A stretch of 64,000 nucleotides of DNA from Methylosinus sp. H3A (GCF_015709455.1 NZ_JADNQW010000005.1:248001-312000); one strand, 5' to 3'. Positions 9,186-18,428 are shown, counted from the stretch's first letter. The notes: generated by a model from the sequence alone, not told the origin. Numbers and translations are program-made.

Positions 9186-9657
9186 TATGAGCCTGCGTCC
9201 AACAGGAACAGGAAGTGTTAGCCGCCTTAGATTTGAGGGGACGTGGGCGTCTTCAACAGGAAACGGCTGCGAAGGCCGTGGTATTAGTATACAAAATGGA
9301 GGGAGCGGTATAATAACTCATGTTGATTTCATTAATCCTCACACGCTATACAATGTCGAAGCCGGCTTAGCTACGGTAGGGGCCATGAGTTATATCACAA
9401 CTATCGGCCATATCAGCTACGGAAACTCGTTTGGGCAGTATTGGAGTAGCGGGGCAACGCATATCAAGACAATTGGCGGCTCACTTGGCGGAGCTGAAGT
9501 AGGCAACGCCGTTTATGGATTTTCGAGTGAAAGTGGCGTGGATTACATTATTCTGCAAGAAACTGATCTTTGCGGCAACACAGTCGGAGGAGCTGCAATT
9601 GGCGGCTCGCCCGCCAATACAGCAATCCCTGCCGGCTCTAATCTGTGTTACCCCTAA
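9186..9657 (+). pseudogene. Secreted beta-helix protein, 3' part
   Basis: Immediately right of the insertion the sequence codes for further beta-helix coils (GISIQNGGSGIITHVDFIN, GASYI-type turns, then a Cys-containing C-terminus ending NLCYP). Low GC and style match the 5' part. An ATG at 9187 overlaps the TA duplication but has no ribosome-binding site. Even after removing the insertion sequence, the reading frame does not match either 5' frame, so a further frameshift is present and the gene is a relic. Confidence 0.7.
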
Positions 9658-9733
9658 GGCGCATCATGACAATCACTCTGAGAATCATTTGAACGGCATC
9701 GCATGCAGGAGCATCGCCGAAGCAGACTGCTTA

Positions 9734-11030
9734 GGGACTGTCAGGAATCTTGTGTGTGGGGCCATAGTAGAACCGCAGGAGGCGGGCTATGGCGATCAAG
9801 AAGGGCACATTGGACCAATTGCTGTCGGGACGCGATCCGAAGGAGGTTTTTTCCAAGGATGGCTTGTTCGATGAGCTGAAGAAGGCGCTGGCGGAACGGG
9901 TTCTGAACGCGGAGATGGACGACCATCTCGAGAGCGAAGCGGCGGCGGGCAAGGCGAACCACCGCAACGGCTATTCGAAGAAGACCGTGCTGACCGAGAC
10001 GTCGAAGATCGACATCAGGGTCCCGCGGGACCGGGAGGGGAGCTTCGATCCCAAGCTGATCGCGCGCTATCAGCGCCGCTTTCCCGGCTTCGACGAGAAA
10101 ATCGTGTCGATGTATGCGCGCGGCATGACGGTGCGCGAGATCCAGGGCCATTTGCTCGAGCTCTACGGCCTGGAAGTCTCGCCCGATCTGATCTCGACAG
10201 TCACCGACGCCGTGCTGGAGACCGTCGCCGAATGGCAGAACCGGCCGCTCGAGGCGATGTATCCCTTGGTTTTCTTCGACGCGCTGCGCGTCAAAATCCG
10301 CGACGAAGGCCTGGTCCGCAACAAGGCCGTCTATGTGGCGCTCGGCGTCACGCCGGACGGAACGAAGGACATTCTGGGGCTTTGGATCGAGACCTCGGAG
10401 GGCGCCAAATTCTGGCTTCGGGTGATGAACGAGCTGAAGAACCGCGGCGTCGGCGACATACTGATCGCCGTGGTCGACGGCCTGAAGGGCTTTCCGGAGG
10501 CGATCAATGCGGTGTTTCCGCAGACGACCGTGCAGACCTGCATCGTGCATCTCATTCGAAACCCGATGGAATTCGCCTCATACAAGGACCGCAAGGCGAT
10601 CGCCGCCGCGCTGAAGACGATCTATCGCGCCCCGACCGCCGAGGCGGCCAAAGAGGCGTTGGAGGCCTTCGACGGCGGCCATTGGGGCAAGAAATATCCG
10701 TCGATCGCGCAGGGCTGGCGGCGCAATTGGGAGCAGGTCATCCCGTTTTTCGCCTTTCCGATCGCGGTACGGCGGATCATCTACACGACGAACGCCATAG
10801 AATCCTTGAACGCGAAGCTGCGGCGCGCCGTGCGGACGAGAGGGCATTTTCCGACTGACGATGCGGCGATGAAGCTCCTCTATCTCGTCTTGCGCCAAGT
10901 CGCCGGGGAGTGGAAAATGGCGCCGCGCGAATGGTGCGAGGCGAAAAATCAATTCGCCATCATGTTCGACGATCGCTTCGTCGCGGCGTGATGGAAACCC
11001 GGCCCCGCACACAAGATTCCTGACAGTCCC
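9734..11030 (+). mobile_element. IS256-family insertion sequence, intact
   Basis: The 1297-bp element has terminal inverted repeats beginning GGGACTGTCAGGAATCTTGT and matching for about 23 bases. A 9-bp direct duplication, GACTGCTTA, flanks it (9725-9733 and 11031-11039). The perfect duplication and open transposase gene suggest a recent insertion. It lies 76 bases after the end of the broken beta-helix gene. Confidence 0.93.
9789..10991 (+). CDS. IS256-family (mutator-type) transposase
   Basis: This 400-residue transposase is full length. Conserved blocks include the N-terminal AERVLNAEMDDHLESE, the first Asp in FFDALRVKI, the second Asp in VVDGLKGFPEAINAVFP with QTCIVHLIRN after it, and the Glu of TTNAIESLNAKLRR near the C-terminus. 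These form the DDE centre. It is the only gene in the element. Confidence 0.95.
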   Translation: MAIKKGTLDQLLSGRDPKEVFSKDGLFDELKKALAERVLNAEMDDHLESEAAAGKANHRNGYSKKTVLTETSKIDIRVPRDREGSFDPKLIARYQRRFPGFDEKIVSMYARGMTVREIQGHLLELYGLEVSPDLISTVTDAVLETVAEWQNRPLEAMYPLVFFDALRVKIRDEGLVRNKAVYVALGVTPDGTKDILGLWIETSEGAKFWLRVMNELKNRGVGDILIAVVDGLKGFPEAINAVFPQTTVQTCIVHLIRNPMEFASYKDRKAIAAALKTIYRAPTAEAAKEALEAFDGGHWGKKYPSIAQGWRRNWEQVIPFFAFPIAVRRIIYTTNAIESLNAKLRRAVRTRGHFPTDDAAMKLLYLVLRQVAGEWKMAPREWCEAKNQFAIMFDDRFVAA

Positions 11031-11116
11031 GACTGCTTACGCTGTCGATAGCTTCTGAAGATCGCCTCATATGCCGCGGCGGCTTTAATTCACCCGGCCG
11101 GCGTCGAGGCTCTCGT

Positions 11117-12246
11117 TCACCCCAAAATCCCCCTTCCCACTCCCTTCACCTCCCCCACCCCGCACAACATCATCCCCACCCGCAGATCCGCGGCGAAAAT
11201 ATCCAACATATTCTCCACGCCTGCCTGCCCCCCGCGGCCAGCGCATAGGCGTAGACGCGGCCCAGCAGCACCCCCTTGGCGCCCAGCGCCAGCAGGCGCA
11301 GAACGTCAAGGCCGGAGCGAACGCCGGAATCGGCGAAGAGCAGAAGATCGTCGCCCACCGCATCGGCGATCCGCGGCAGCATGCGCGCCACGGAGGGCGC
11401 GCCGTCGAGCTGGCGACCGCCGTGATTGGAGACGACGATCGCCTCCACGCCGCAGCGCATGGCGTCGCGCGCGTCCGTCTCGTCGAGCACGCCCTTCAAA
11501 ATAATGCGGCCCGGCCAGCGCTCGCGCACCCAGTCCAGCGTCGACCAGTCGAGCGTCGGATCAACATTGGCGGCGATGTCGCGCAAATAATTCGTCTGCT
11601 TCATCGCGCCGCCGAGATAGGCCGCGACATTGCCGAGATCATGCGGCCGGCCCAGGAGGCCGACATCGAAAGCCCAGGCGGGCCGGCTCAGCGCCTGCCA
11701 CAAGCGCCGCTGCGCCGCAAAGGGGCCGGACAGTCCCGAATGCGCGTCGCGATAGCGCAGGCCCAGCGCTGGCAGATCCACGGTGAAGACCAGCGTCTCG
11801 ACGCCCGCGGCGCTCGCGCGCGCGAGCATATTCTCCATGAAGCCGCGATCTTTCAGCATATAGAGCTGCAGCCAGATCGGCCGCTCGCTGGCGCTCGCGA
11901 CCTCCTCTATCGGGCAGACGGAAAGGGTGGAGAGAATGAAGGGCACGCCCTTTTTCGCCGCCGCTCGCGCGCCCTGAACCTCCCCGCGCCGCGCGAACAT
12001 GCCCGACATGCCGATGGGCGCGATAAGCACGGGCAGCTTCGATACGACGCCGAGCCATTGCGTCGAGAGATCGACATCGGCGACGCCCTGCATCACGCGC
12101 TGGCGCAGGGTGACGCTCGAAAGATCGGCGCTATTGGCCGCGAGCGTCCGCTCGGCGCCGGCGCCGCCATCTATATAGTCGAACAAAAAGCGCGGTAGTC
12201 TTCGCCACGCGGCGTCCCGATAGTCGGAAGCGGAGGAAATGATCAT
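11117..12246 (-). pseudogene. lldD: FMN-dependent L-lactate dehydrogenase / alpha-hydroxy-acid oxidase, frameshifted
   Basis: About 340 residues read well as the TIM-barrel FMN enzyme family: [11 protein letters not shown] near the N-terminus, [16 protein letters not shown], the active-site stretch [13 protein letters not shown], then [29 protein letters not shown]. After AYALAAGG the frame is wrong and ends at 11170. Adding one G to the run at about 11230-11235 restores [22 protein letters not shown] and a stop at 11117-11119, for 376 residues. The lesion is a one-base loss in a homopolymer, either a real inactivation or a sequencing error. lldD as a symbol is approximate because 2-hydroxy-acid oxidases look alike. 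Confidence 0.8.
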
Positions 12247-12360
12247 CGCGGCCCTCTTCGGCGCGGGCGCAGAAGCCCCACAGCGTCAAATGGCGCATTC
12301 GCCGATTCAAAGGCAAGAAGCGGAGTGATTTTCCCGCCCCGACGATCGTAAGAGAGCGAG

Positions 12361-13410
12361 ATGGAGACAAAAGCCGCAAAGCGCGATCTGCGCTGGGACA
12401 GCGTCCTCGCCCGCGACGCCGCGGCGGATGGGGCTTTCGTCTATTCGGTGACGACGACCGGAATCTATTGCCGCCCCTCCTGCCCCGCCCGTCGCCCGAA
12501 GCGCGCCAATGTACGCTTCTACGCGAGCGGGGCCGAGGCGGAGGCGGCGGGATTTCGCCCCTGCAAACGCTGCCGGCCGAACGAGGCCTCGCTCCCCGCC
12601 CGGCAGGCCGGTGCGGTGGCGCACGCCTGCCGGCTCATCGAGGCGGCGCAGACGCCGCCCTCGCTCGACGCGCTGGCGCGCAGCGTCGGGCTCGGGCCTT
12701 CGCATTTTCATCGGCTGTTCGAGGGGATCGTCGGCGTGACGCCGAAAGCCTACGCCGCCGCTTGCCGCCGAAGCCGCCTGCGCGAAAATCTCGGAAAGAG
12801 TCGGTCGGTGACGGAGGCGATCTACGAGGCCGGATTCAATTCGAGCGGGCGCTTCTACGCAGAGTCCGCGAGCGCGCTCGGCATGACTCCCAGCGCCTTC
12901 CGCCGCGGCGGCGACGGCGCCGAGATCAAATTCGCGGTCGGCGAATGCTCGCTCGGCTCCGTTCTGGTCGCCGCGAGCGACAAGGGCGTCTGCGCCATTT
13001 CTCTCGGCGACGAGCCGGAGGCGCTGGTTCGCGCGCTGCAAGACCAATTTCCCCGCGCGCGCCTGATCGGCTGCGACGCCGATTTCGAGCGGCTGATCGC
13101 CAAAGTGGTCGGCTATGTGGAGGCGCCGAAGATCGGCCTCGAGCTACCGCTCGACATTCGCGGCACCGCGTTTCAGCAACGCGTCTGGGCGGCGCTGCGC
13201 GAGATTCCGGCGGGAGCGACCATCGGCTATAGCGAGCTCGCGAGGCGCATCGGCGCGCCGAAAGCCGCGCGCGCCGTCGCGGGCGCCTGCGCCGCCAATG
13301 CGATAGCGGTGGCGATCCCCTGCCATCGCGTGGTGCGCAGCGACGGCTCGCTCTCCGGCTATCGCTGGGGCGTGGCGCGCAAGCGCGCGCTGCTCGAGCG
13401 GGAGTCATGA
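12361..13410 (+). CDS. ada: Ada: methyl-sensing regulator and O6-methylguanine-DNA methyltransferase
   Basis: The 349-residue protein has all three Ada parts. The N-terminal zinc/methyl-acceptor domain contains IYCRPSCPARRP and RPCKRCRP. The AraC-type helix-turn-helix region is at about residues 85-180. The C-terminal alkyltransferase carries the active-site Cys in VAIPCHRVVRSDGSLSGYRWG. Ada repairs methylated bases and phosphotriesters and activates repair genes when self-methylated. It is divergent from the lldD-like gene. Confidence 0.93.
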   Translation: METKAAKRDLRWDSVLARDAAADGAFVYSVTTTGIYCRPSCPARRPKRANVRFYASGAEAEAAGFRPCKRCRPNEASLPARQAGAVAHACRLIEAAQTPPSLDALARSVGLGPSHFHRLFEGIVGVTPKAYAAACRRSRLRENLGKSRSVTEAIYEAGFNSSGRFYAESASALGMTPSAFRRGGDGAEIKFAVGECSLGSVLVAASDKGVCAISLGDEPEALVRALQDQFPRARLIGCDADFERLIAKVVGYVEAPKIGLELPLDIRGTAFQQRVWAALREIPAGATIGYSELARRIGAPKAARAVAGACAANAIAVAIPCHRVVRSDGSLSGYRWGVARKRALLERES

Positions 13411-13424
13411 GTGCGCGACGACGA

Positions 13425-13447
13425 GCGCGCGCGCCGAAGCGCGCGCG
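13425..13447. terminator. GC-rich hairpin between convergent genes
   Basis: GCGCGCGCGC and its complement surround a CGAA loop, between the stop of ada and the stop of the convergent NifU-like gene. There is no U-tract, so its role as a bidirectional terminator is inferred from position. Confidence 0.4.
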
Positions 13448-13474
13448 TCATCGCCGACCAGCCGGCGCCGTCCC

Positions 13475-13909
13475 TCAGCCCTGGCGCTTCTCGATCTGAC
13501 CGATCGCGTCGACGACGGCGTCGAAGGTCAGCAGCGTCGAGGCGTGACGCGATTTGAAATCGCGTACCGGCTCGAGAATGGCGATTTCCGCCCATTTTCC
13601 CTCTGGGGGGGCGCCATTCTCCTTCAACATTTTGCGGACGGTCTCGCGCAGGGCGCGCAACTCTTGCGGCGTGGAGCCGACAATATTGCGCGCCATGATC
13701 GAGGAGGCGGCCTGACCGAGGGCGCAGGCTTTGACCTCATGTGCGAAATCCGCCACTTTTCCATCGGATAGGGTGACATCGATAGTCACGGTCGATCCGC
13801 AGAGCTTGGAATGGGCGGTGGCGCTGGCGTCTGGAGCCGCGAGACGACCGACACGCGGTATCTGCGCGGCGAGCTCCAGGATGCGCTGGTTGTAGACTTG
13901 ATCGAGCAT
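13475..13909 (-). CDS. Iron-sulfur cluster assembly scaffold (IscU/NifU N-terminal family)
   Basis: This 144-residue protein has the IscU-like fold. The scaffold cysteines are seen in HSKLCGSTVTIDV and KACALGQAASSIMA; a third conserved Cys is not evident, as ESVRDFKSRHAST-like sequence (here EPVRDFKSRHASTLL) occupies its usual place. Proteins of this subtype in alphaproteobacteria accompany folE and hisI, as here. Whether it holds clusters or does another job is unknown. Confidence 0.75.
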   Translation of the reverse strand: MLDQVYNQRILELAAQIPRVGRLAAPDASATAHSKLCGSTVTIDVTLSDGKVADFAHEVKACALGQAASSIMARNIVGSTPQELRALRETVRKMLKENGAPPEGKWAEIAILEPVRDFKSRHASTLLTFDAVVDAIGQIEKRQG

Positions 13910-14040
13910 TGTGGCCGATAAGTTGCTAGCGGGGGGGTTACGTGGAATTCTGACACTGAGTATATAATTCCGCGGGCCGCGTTGAAAGCGGCCGTCTTCC
14001 CCGAAGTGGTCGGGCCCGTATTTCTCTTTGGAGGCGCCAC

Positions 14041-14670
14041 ATGGATGCCGTGGTTAAGTCCTTGCTCGACCGTCCCGAGACGGCCGATACGCCCGTCCAA
14101 CGTCCGAGCCGCGAGGAAGCGGAAGCGGCGGTGCGCGTGCTGCTGCGCTGGGCGGGCGACAATCCCGACCGCGAGGGCCTCAAAGAGACGCCTCGCCGCG
14201 TCGTAAAGGCCTATGAGGAGTTCTTTCGCGGCTATCACGAGGACGCGGGCGAGGAGCTGGCGCGCGTCTTCGAGGAGGTCGAGGGCTATGACGACCTCGT
14301 GCTGGTGCGCGACATCCCTTTCTTCTCGCATTGCGAGCATCACGTCGTGCCTTTTGTCGGAAAGGCGCATATCGCCTATTATCCGACCGGCGGCGTCGTC
14401 GGCCTGTCCAAGCTCGCGCGCCTCGTCGACGTCTATGCGCGGCGGCTGCAGACGCAGGAAGCGATGACGGCGCAGATCGCCACCGCCATCAACCAGCATT
14501 TGACGCCGCGCGGCGTCGCCGTGCTGGTCGAGGCGGAGCATATGTGCATGTCCATGCGCGGCGTGATGAAACAGGGCTCCTCGACCGTGACGGTGCAATT
14601 CTCGGGCGTGTTCCGCGACGATCCCGCCGAGCAGGTGCATTTCTACACATTGCTGCGCGGCGCCCGCTGA
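14041..14670 (+). CDS. folE: GTP cyclohydrolase I
   Basis: At 209 residues it is normal for FolE. Zinc and active-site residues lie in [18 protein letters not shown] and in [17 protein letters not shown]. The enzyme converts GTP to dihydroneopterin triphosphate, the first step of folate and pterin synthesis in the cytoplasm. hisI follows 36 bases downstream, so the two are probably cotranscribed. Confidence 0.96.
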   Translation: MDAVVKSLLDRPETADTPVQRPSREEAEAAVRVLLRWAGDNPDREGLKETPRRVVKAYEEFFRGYHEDAGEELARVFEEVEGYDDLVLVRDIPFFSHCEHHVVPFVGKAHIAYYPTGGVVGLSKLARLVDVYARRLQTQEAMTAQIATAINQHLTPRGVAVLVEAEHMCMSMRGVMKQGSSTVTVQFSGVFRDDPAEQVHFYTLLRGAR

Positions 14671-14706
14671 AGCGCCTCGCCCGAGCCGAACACCCGGAGA
14701 CGCGTC

Positions 14707-15102
14707 ATGTCCGCCTTGCCGCCGGCCGAGGCCCACGAGCTCGAAGAGGGCCTCGCCTTCGCGCCGCGTTATGACGCGCAGGGGCTCATCGTCTGCATCA
14801 CCGTCGAGGCGGCGACCAAGGACGTGCTCATGGTCGCCTATATGAACGAGCTCGCGCTTTCCAAGACGATCGAGACCGGGGTCGCGCATTATTGGTCGCG
14901 CTCCCGGCAGAGCCTGTGGCGCAAGGGCGACACCTCCGGCCAGGTGCAGAAAGTGGTCTCGCTCGAGGTCGATTGCGACCAGGACGCGCTGCTGTTGTCG
15001 GTGGAGCCCGGCGGCGACGGCAAAGCCTGCCACACGGGACGAAAATCCTGCTTCTATCGTCGCTTGGACCCGAGCTCCGGCCGTCTCGTCCTCGAAAACT
15101 GA
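14707..15102 (+). CDS. hisI: Phosphoribosyl-AMP cyclohydrolase
   Basis: The 131-residue enzyme opens the adenine ring of phosphoribosyl-AMP in histidine synthesis. Signatures are VAYMNELALSKTIETG, HYWSRSRQSLWRKGDTSG, the metal-binding VDCDQDALL, and the Cys pair in KACHTGRKSCFYR. It lies just after folE, which acts on a similar purine ring. Confidence 0.95.
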   Translation: MSALPPAEAHELEEGLAFAPRYDAQGLIVCITVEAATKDVLMVAYMNELALSKTIETGVAHYWSRSRQSLWRKGDTSGQVQKVVSLEVDCDQDALLLSVEPGGDGKACHTGRKSCFYRRLDPSSGRLVLEN

Positions 15103-15255
15103 CCGCCGTTGGATGGCGGCGCGCCTTCCGGCCCCTCGCGAAACCGCTCGCCCGCGCATCCGCTGCGCCGTTAACCCGGCGGCTACTTTCTGCGCGCAGC
15201 CTCCCTCCCAATATAAGAGAAAATCGCCTTGGGGAGGAACACGAGGAGCGCCTCG

Positions 15256-16293
15256 ATGACGGCCTTTTTTCGCAATCCGTTCGAGAGATGGTCAGGAGAC
15301 GGCGGCGTGATCGCGCCGCCGGTCGGCGACCCGCCGACGCCGACGAACGAGCCTGAGAAGCCGGCGGCGCGGCCGAAGATCGGCCTGGCGCTCGGCGCCG
15401 GCGCGGCGCGCGGCTGGTCGCATATCGGCGTGCTGCGCGAGCTCGCGGCGCATGGCATCGTTCCGGACGTCGTCGCGGGCACCTCCATCGGCGCCGTCGT
15501 GGGCGCCTGCTACGCCGCCGGCAAGCTTGACGCGATCGAGACCTTCGCGCGCGGGCTGACCAAGCGGCGCGTCTTTACCTTCATGGACCTGTCCTTCTCC
15601 GGCATGAGCCTCATCGGCGGCGAGCGCCTGCGGGCCGCGCTCGAGAAGGAGCTCGCCGATTTCCTGATCGAGGATCTGCCGATCGGCTTCGCCGCCGTCG
15701 CGACCGAGGTCGGCACGGGACACGAGGTCTGGCTGAAGCGCGGCGCGCTGGCGCCGGCGGTGCGCGCCTCCTATGCGCTGCCCGGCATTTTCGAGCCCGT
15801 GCGTATCGGCGACCGCTGGCTGTTCGACGGCGCGCTCGTCAATCCGATCCCGATCACGGTCTGCAGGGCGCTGGGCGCCGATTTCGTGATCGCGGTCAAT
15901 GTCACCGCCGACACGATGTATCGCTCCCATGTGATCCACGACCATCACGCCCACGCCGCCGGCGGCGCGGCGAGAGAGAGCGCGCCTTTCGGCGCCGCCT
16001 CCGAGCCCGGCCTCGCGGCGCATCTGCTGCCGCGCTATTTCCAGCGCCGTCCCGGCGCCGCGCCCAATGTCGCGGCCTCGATGATCGACGCCTTCAACAT
16101 CATTCAGGATCGCATTCTGCGCTCGCGCATGGCCGGCGACCCGCCCGACGCCACGATCCACGCGCGCCATGAGGAGGTCGGCATGTTCGATTTCCACCGC
16201 GCCGAGGAGTTGATCGAGCTCGGCCACGAAGCGACGAAACGCTCCCTGCCCAATATTTTCGCGCATATCCCGCTCATCGGCGCGACGCCGTGA
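15256..16293 (+). CDS. Patatin-like phospholipase (RssA-type)
   Basis: The protein has about 345 residues. The Ser-Asp dyad of patatins is visible: the oxyanion stretch LGAGAARGWSHIGVL, the nucleophile serine in GTSIGAVVGA, and the Asp in WLFDGALVNPIP. Patatin enzymes hydrolyse acyl chains from lipids; the substrate is unknown. The ATG at 15256 with AGGAG upstream is preferred to the TTG at 15229. A disordered Pro-rich N-terminus (about residues 18-40) precedes the domain. Confidence 0.88.
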   Translation: MTAFFRNPFERWSGDGGVIAPPVGDPPTPTNEPEKPAARPKIGLALGAGAARGWSHIGVLRELAAHGIVPDVVAGTSIGAVVGACYAAGKLDAIETFARGLTKRRVFTFMDLSFSGMSLIGGERLRAALEKELADFLIEDLPIGFAAVATEVGTGHEVWLKRGALAPAVRASYALPGIFEPVRIGDRWLFDGALVNPIPITVCRALGADFVIAVNVTADTMYRSHVIHDHHAHAAGGAARESAPFGAASEPGLAAHLLPRYFQRRPGAAPNVAASMIDAFNIIQDRILRSRMAGDPPDATIHARHEEVGMFDFHRAEELIELGHEATKRSLPNIFAHIPLIGATP

Positions 16294-16342
16294 GCGCCGC
16301 GCGCGAAGCGATCGACAGGAGGCCGTATGACGGCTCGAAGCC

Positions 16343-16774
16343 TCAGGCGGCCGCGATATAGGCGCGCAGCTCCTGGCGCTCGGCATCGATCTCGTCGATC
16401 CGGCACTTGACCACATCGCCGATCGAGACGAGGCCGGCCAGACGCCCGCCGCGCAGCACCGGCAGATGACGGCGACGCTCGATCGTCATCGCCTCCATCG
16501 TCTTTTCGAGCGTATCGTCTTCGGCGATCGACATGGGATCGGCGGTCATGAAGCGCGCGACCTCGTCGCAGAGCGCTTCGACGCCGCAACGGGCGATGGC
16601 GCCGACGATGTCCCGCTCGGTGATGAGGCCGACGACCTCGTCATCGGCGTCGACGACGACCAGCGCGCCTATGCCGCGGCGGGTCAATTCCTCCGCCACT
16701 TGGAGCAATGTCCGCCCGGGGGCGATGGTGACGACCTCCGCCCCCTTGCGGGCGAGTATTCGGGCGACGTTCAT
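16343..16774 (-). CDS. CBS-domain-pair protein
   Basis: This 143-residue protein consists of two CBS domains, the first around GIGALVVVDADDEVVGLITERDIV and the second around RRRHLPVLRGGRLAGLVSIGDVV. CBS pairs bind adenine nucleotides and act as energy sensors or tethering modules. With no other domain, it probably acts in trans on an unknown partner. It is convergent with the patatin gene. Confidence 0.9.
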   Translation of the reverse strand: MNVARILARKGAEVVTIAPGRTLLQVAEELTRRGIGALVVVDADDEVVGLITERDIVGAIARCGVEALCDEVARFMTADPMSIAEDDTLEKTMEAMTIERRRHLPVLRGGRLAGLVSIGDVVKCRIDEIDAERQELRAYIAAA

Positions 16775-16802
16775 TTCGAAATCCCTCCCCTCTCGCTATC
16801 GA

Positions 16803-16851
16803 TCGATCTGCTTCTTATCGAGCTGCTTCTTGTTATCGAGCTGCTTCTTGG
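16803..16851. repeat. 18-bp tandem repeat across the rhomboid stop codon
   Basis: On the minus strand the unit CAAGAAGCAGCTCGATAA occurs twice in full and then once in part (GAAGCAGATCGAT). The TAA of the first copy is the stop codon of the rhomboid gene, so the remaining copies lie in its 3' untranslated region, before the CBS gene. Confidence 0.8.
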
Positions 16852-17624
16852 CCTCCGTCACGCCGGCGGTCGAATGCGCCGAACAGCAGCAGGCCCGCCG
16901 CGAAGCCCCCGACATGCGCCTCCCAGGCGATCTGCTCGGTCGACCCCGCCGCCCCGGGGAACAGGCCGAAGATCAGATTGACGGCGAACCAGATCCCGAC
17001 GAAGGCGATCGCGCGCCGGTTGGACCAGAGCTCGGCGAGGCTCGACGCTCGACGCGACGCCTGCGGCGCGGCAAACTCCGCATCCTGGGCGAATGCGAAA
17101 CGCGCGCTCGCCGCCATGGTTCCCGAGATCGCCGCCGAGGCGCCGACGACGGGGCCGAGATCGAAAGGATGGATGGCGAGATGAGCCGCCGCTCCGGCGG
17201 CCGCCGTCAGCGCCAAGAAGGCCAAAAACCGAACTGCTCCGAAACGACGCGCCAAGGGCGAGCCGAAGGCCGCGAGCGTCACGCCATTCACCGCGAGATG
17301 CGTCCAATTGGCGTGCAGCAACGCATAGGTCACGAAGGTCCACCAGGGCAGGCGCTCGGCGCCGATCGCCGCCGCGACGTCGCTCGCCTCCACTCCCGGC
17401 TCCAGCTGACCGGCGATCGAGCTCATGAAGGCGTCGGGCGCAAGAACGAAGGATATCCGTCCCGGAATGAAGGCCAGCGCCGAAAAAACCTCGGCGACAG
17501 TCGCCCCCGGCAAGGCGCCGAGCGCGAATTGAATCGCCGCCAGCGCCACGAGCAACCCCGTGACCTCACGGGGCAGATTGAGGATTTTCTCCCTGCCGGG
17601 ACGCGCCTCGGACCGCTCGTTCAT
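16833..17624 (-). CDS. Rhomboid-family intramembrane serine protease
   Basis: The 263-residue protein has six or more hydrophobic segments. Rhomboid marks are HANWTHLAVNGVTLAAFG (the HxxxN-type helix), the nucleophile serine in VVGASAAISGTM, and the catalytic histidine in EAHVGGFAAGLLL near the C-terminus. Rhomboids cut membrane proteins within the bilayer. The ATG at 17624 with a GAGAG just upstream is preferred; the longer frame adds 60 unrelated residues. The stop codon lies in an 18-bp tandem repeat. Confidence 0.88.
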   Translation of the reverse strand: MNERSEARPGREKILNLPREVTGLLVALAAIQFALGALPGATVAEVFSALAFIPGRISFVLAPDAFMSSIAGQLEPGVEASDVAAAIGAERLPWWTFVTYALLHANWTHLAVNGVTLAAFGSPLARRFGAVRFLAFLALTAAAGAAAHLAIHPFDLGPVVGASAAISGTMAASARFAFAQDAEFAAPQASRRASSLAELWSNRRAIAFVGIWFAVNLIFGLFPGAAGSTEQIAWEAHVGGFAAGLLLFGAFDRRRDGGQEAAR

Positions 17625-17787
17625 CTCTCGCCAGTCTCCGCTCGCCGAAGCCGCCCGCCTTCGCGTGGTTACCGATTCCTTGCCGCTGGCATGCGGCCTG
17701 CTCTTCAGCTCTCGCCGCTCGGGGGCGGGCGGCAGGGCGCGCCGATTCGACGCAAAGTCCTCAACGATACGCCGTTTTGGAAACAAA

Positions 17788-18384
17788 ATGAGACACAAGG
17801 TCAACCAGCAACTCTACGCCTATTGGAGCCGCTTGAAAGGGGCGCGGTCGGCGCCCGAGCGGTCCGAAATCGACCCGGCGGAAATTCGCGAGGCGCTGCC
17901 CGATTCCTTCATCATCGAAATCGACGAAGCGGGCCGCTTTCCGATACGGCTGTGCGGCACGCGGCTGAACGCGCTCTGGCTCGACGAGCAGAAAGGGAAA
18001 TCCTTTCTCGATCTGTGGTCCGCCGACGACCGCCGCACGCTCGCCTCCGTCATGCTGACCGTCATAGACGGGGTGGCGCCCGTCGTGGCCGGGGTCGAGG
18101 GACGAGCCGGCGAGGAAGGCGATATGTTGGAGCTCGAACTGCTTCTTCTGCCGCTGCGTCATTTCGGCAAGACGCATTCCCGCGTTCTCGGCGCTCTCGC
18201 GCCCGCGCGCCGGCCGCGCTGGCTCGGCGTCGCGCCGGCCAATCCGTTGCGACTGAAATCCTTTCGCGTCATCGCGCCGAGCGAGGCGCGATATCGCCTG
18301 CCGGAGCCGACCGGCCGACGAGTGGTGCGCCCCGCAGCGGCGGGACGCCCGGAGCTCGTTCTCTATCGGGGCGGAAAAGCCTGA
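17788..18384 (+). CDS. PAS-domain protein of the alphaproteobacterial PAS_5 type
   Basis: This 198-residue protein is a single divergent PAS domain plus a basic C-terminal tail. Typical features are the start MRHKVNQQLYAYWSRLKGAR, PDSFIIEIDEAGRFPIRLCGTRL, and the closing ELLLLPLRHFGKTHSRVLGAL. The family is widespread in Hyphomicrobiales and its function is unknown; small-molecule sensing is usually assumed. Confidence 0.75.
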   Translation: MRHKVNQQLYAYWSRLKGARSAPERSEIDPAEIREALPDSFIIEIDEAGRFPIRLCGTRLNALWLDEQKGKSFLDLWSADDRRTLASVMLTVIDGVAPVVAGVEGRAGEEGDMLELELLLLPLRHFGKTHSRVLGALAPARRPRWLGVAPANPLRLKSFRVIAPSEARYRLPEPTGRRVVRPAAAGRPELVLYRGGKA

Positions 18385-18388
18385 CTGG

Positions 18389-18415
18389 GAGCGCGCCCCG
18401 TCGAGGGGCGCGCTC
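18389..18415. terminator. Perfect hairpin between convergent genes
   Basis: GAGCGCGCCCC and its exact complement enclose a 5-base loop between the stops of the PAS gene and the SmbP-like gene. No U-tract follows on either strand, but the position suggests a bidirectional terminator. Confidence 0.5.
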
Positions 18416-18428
18416 GAATTGGCGAAGA

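Noticed and set aside
13786..15159. 457-codon minus-strand frame over folE and hisI
   Set aside because: Antisense of two clear enzyme genes; no family similarity.
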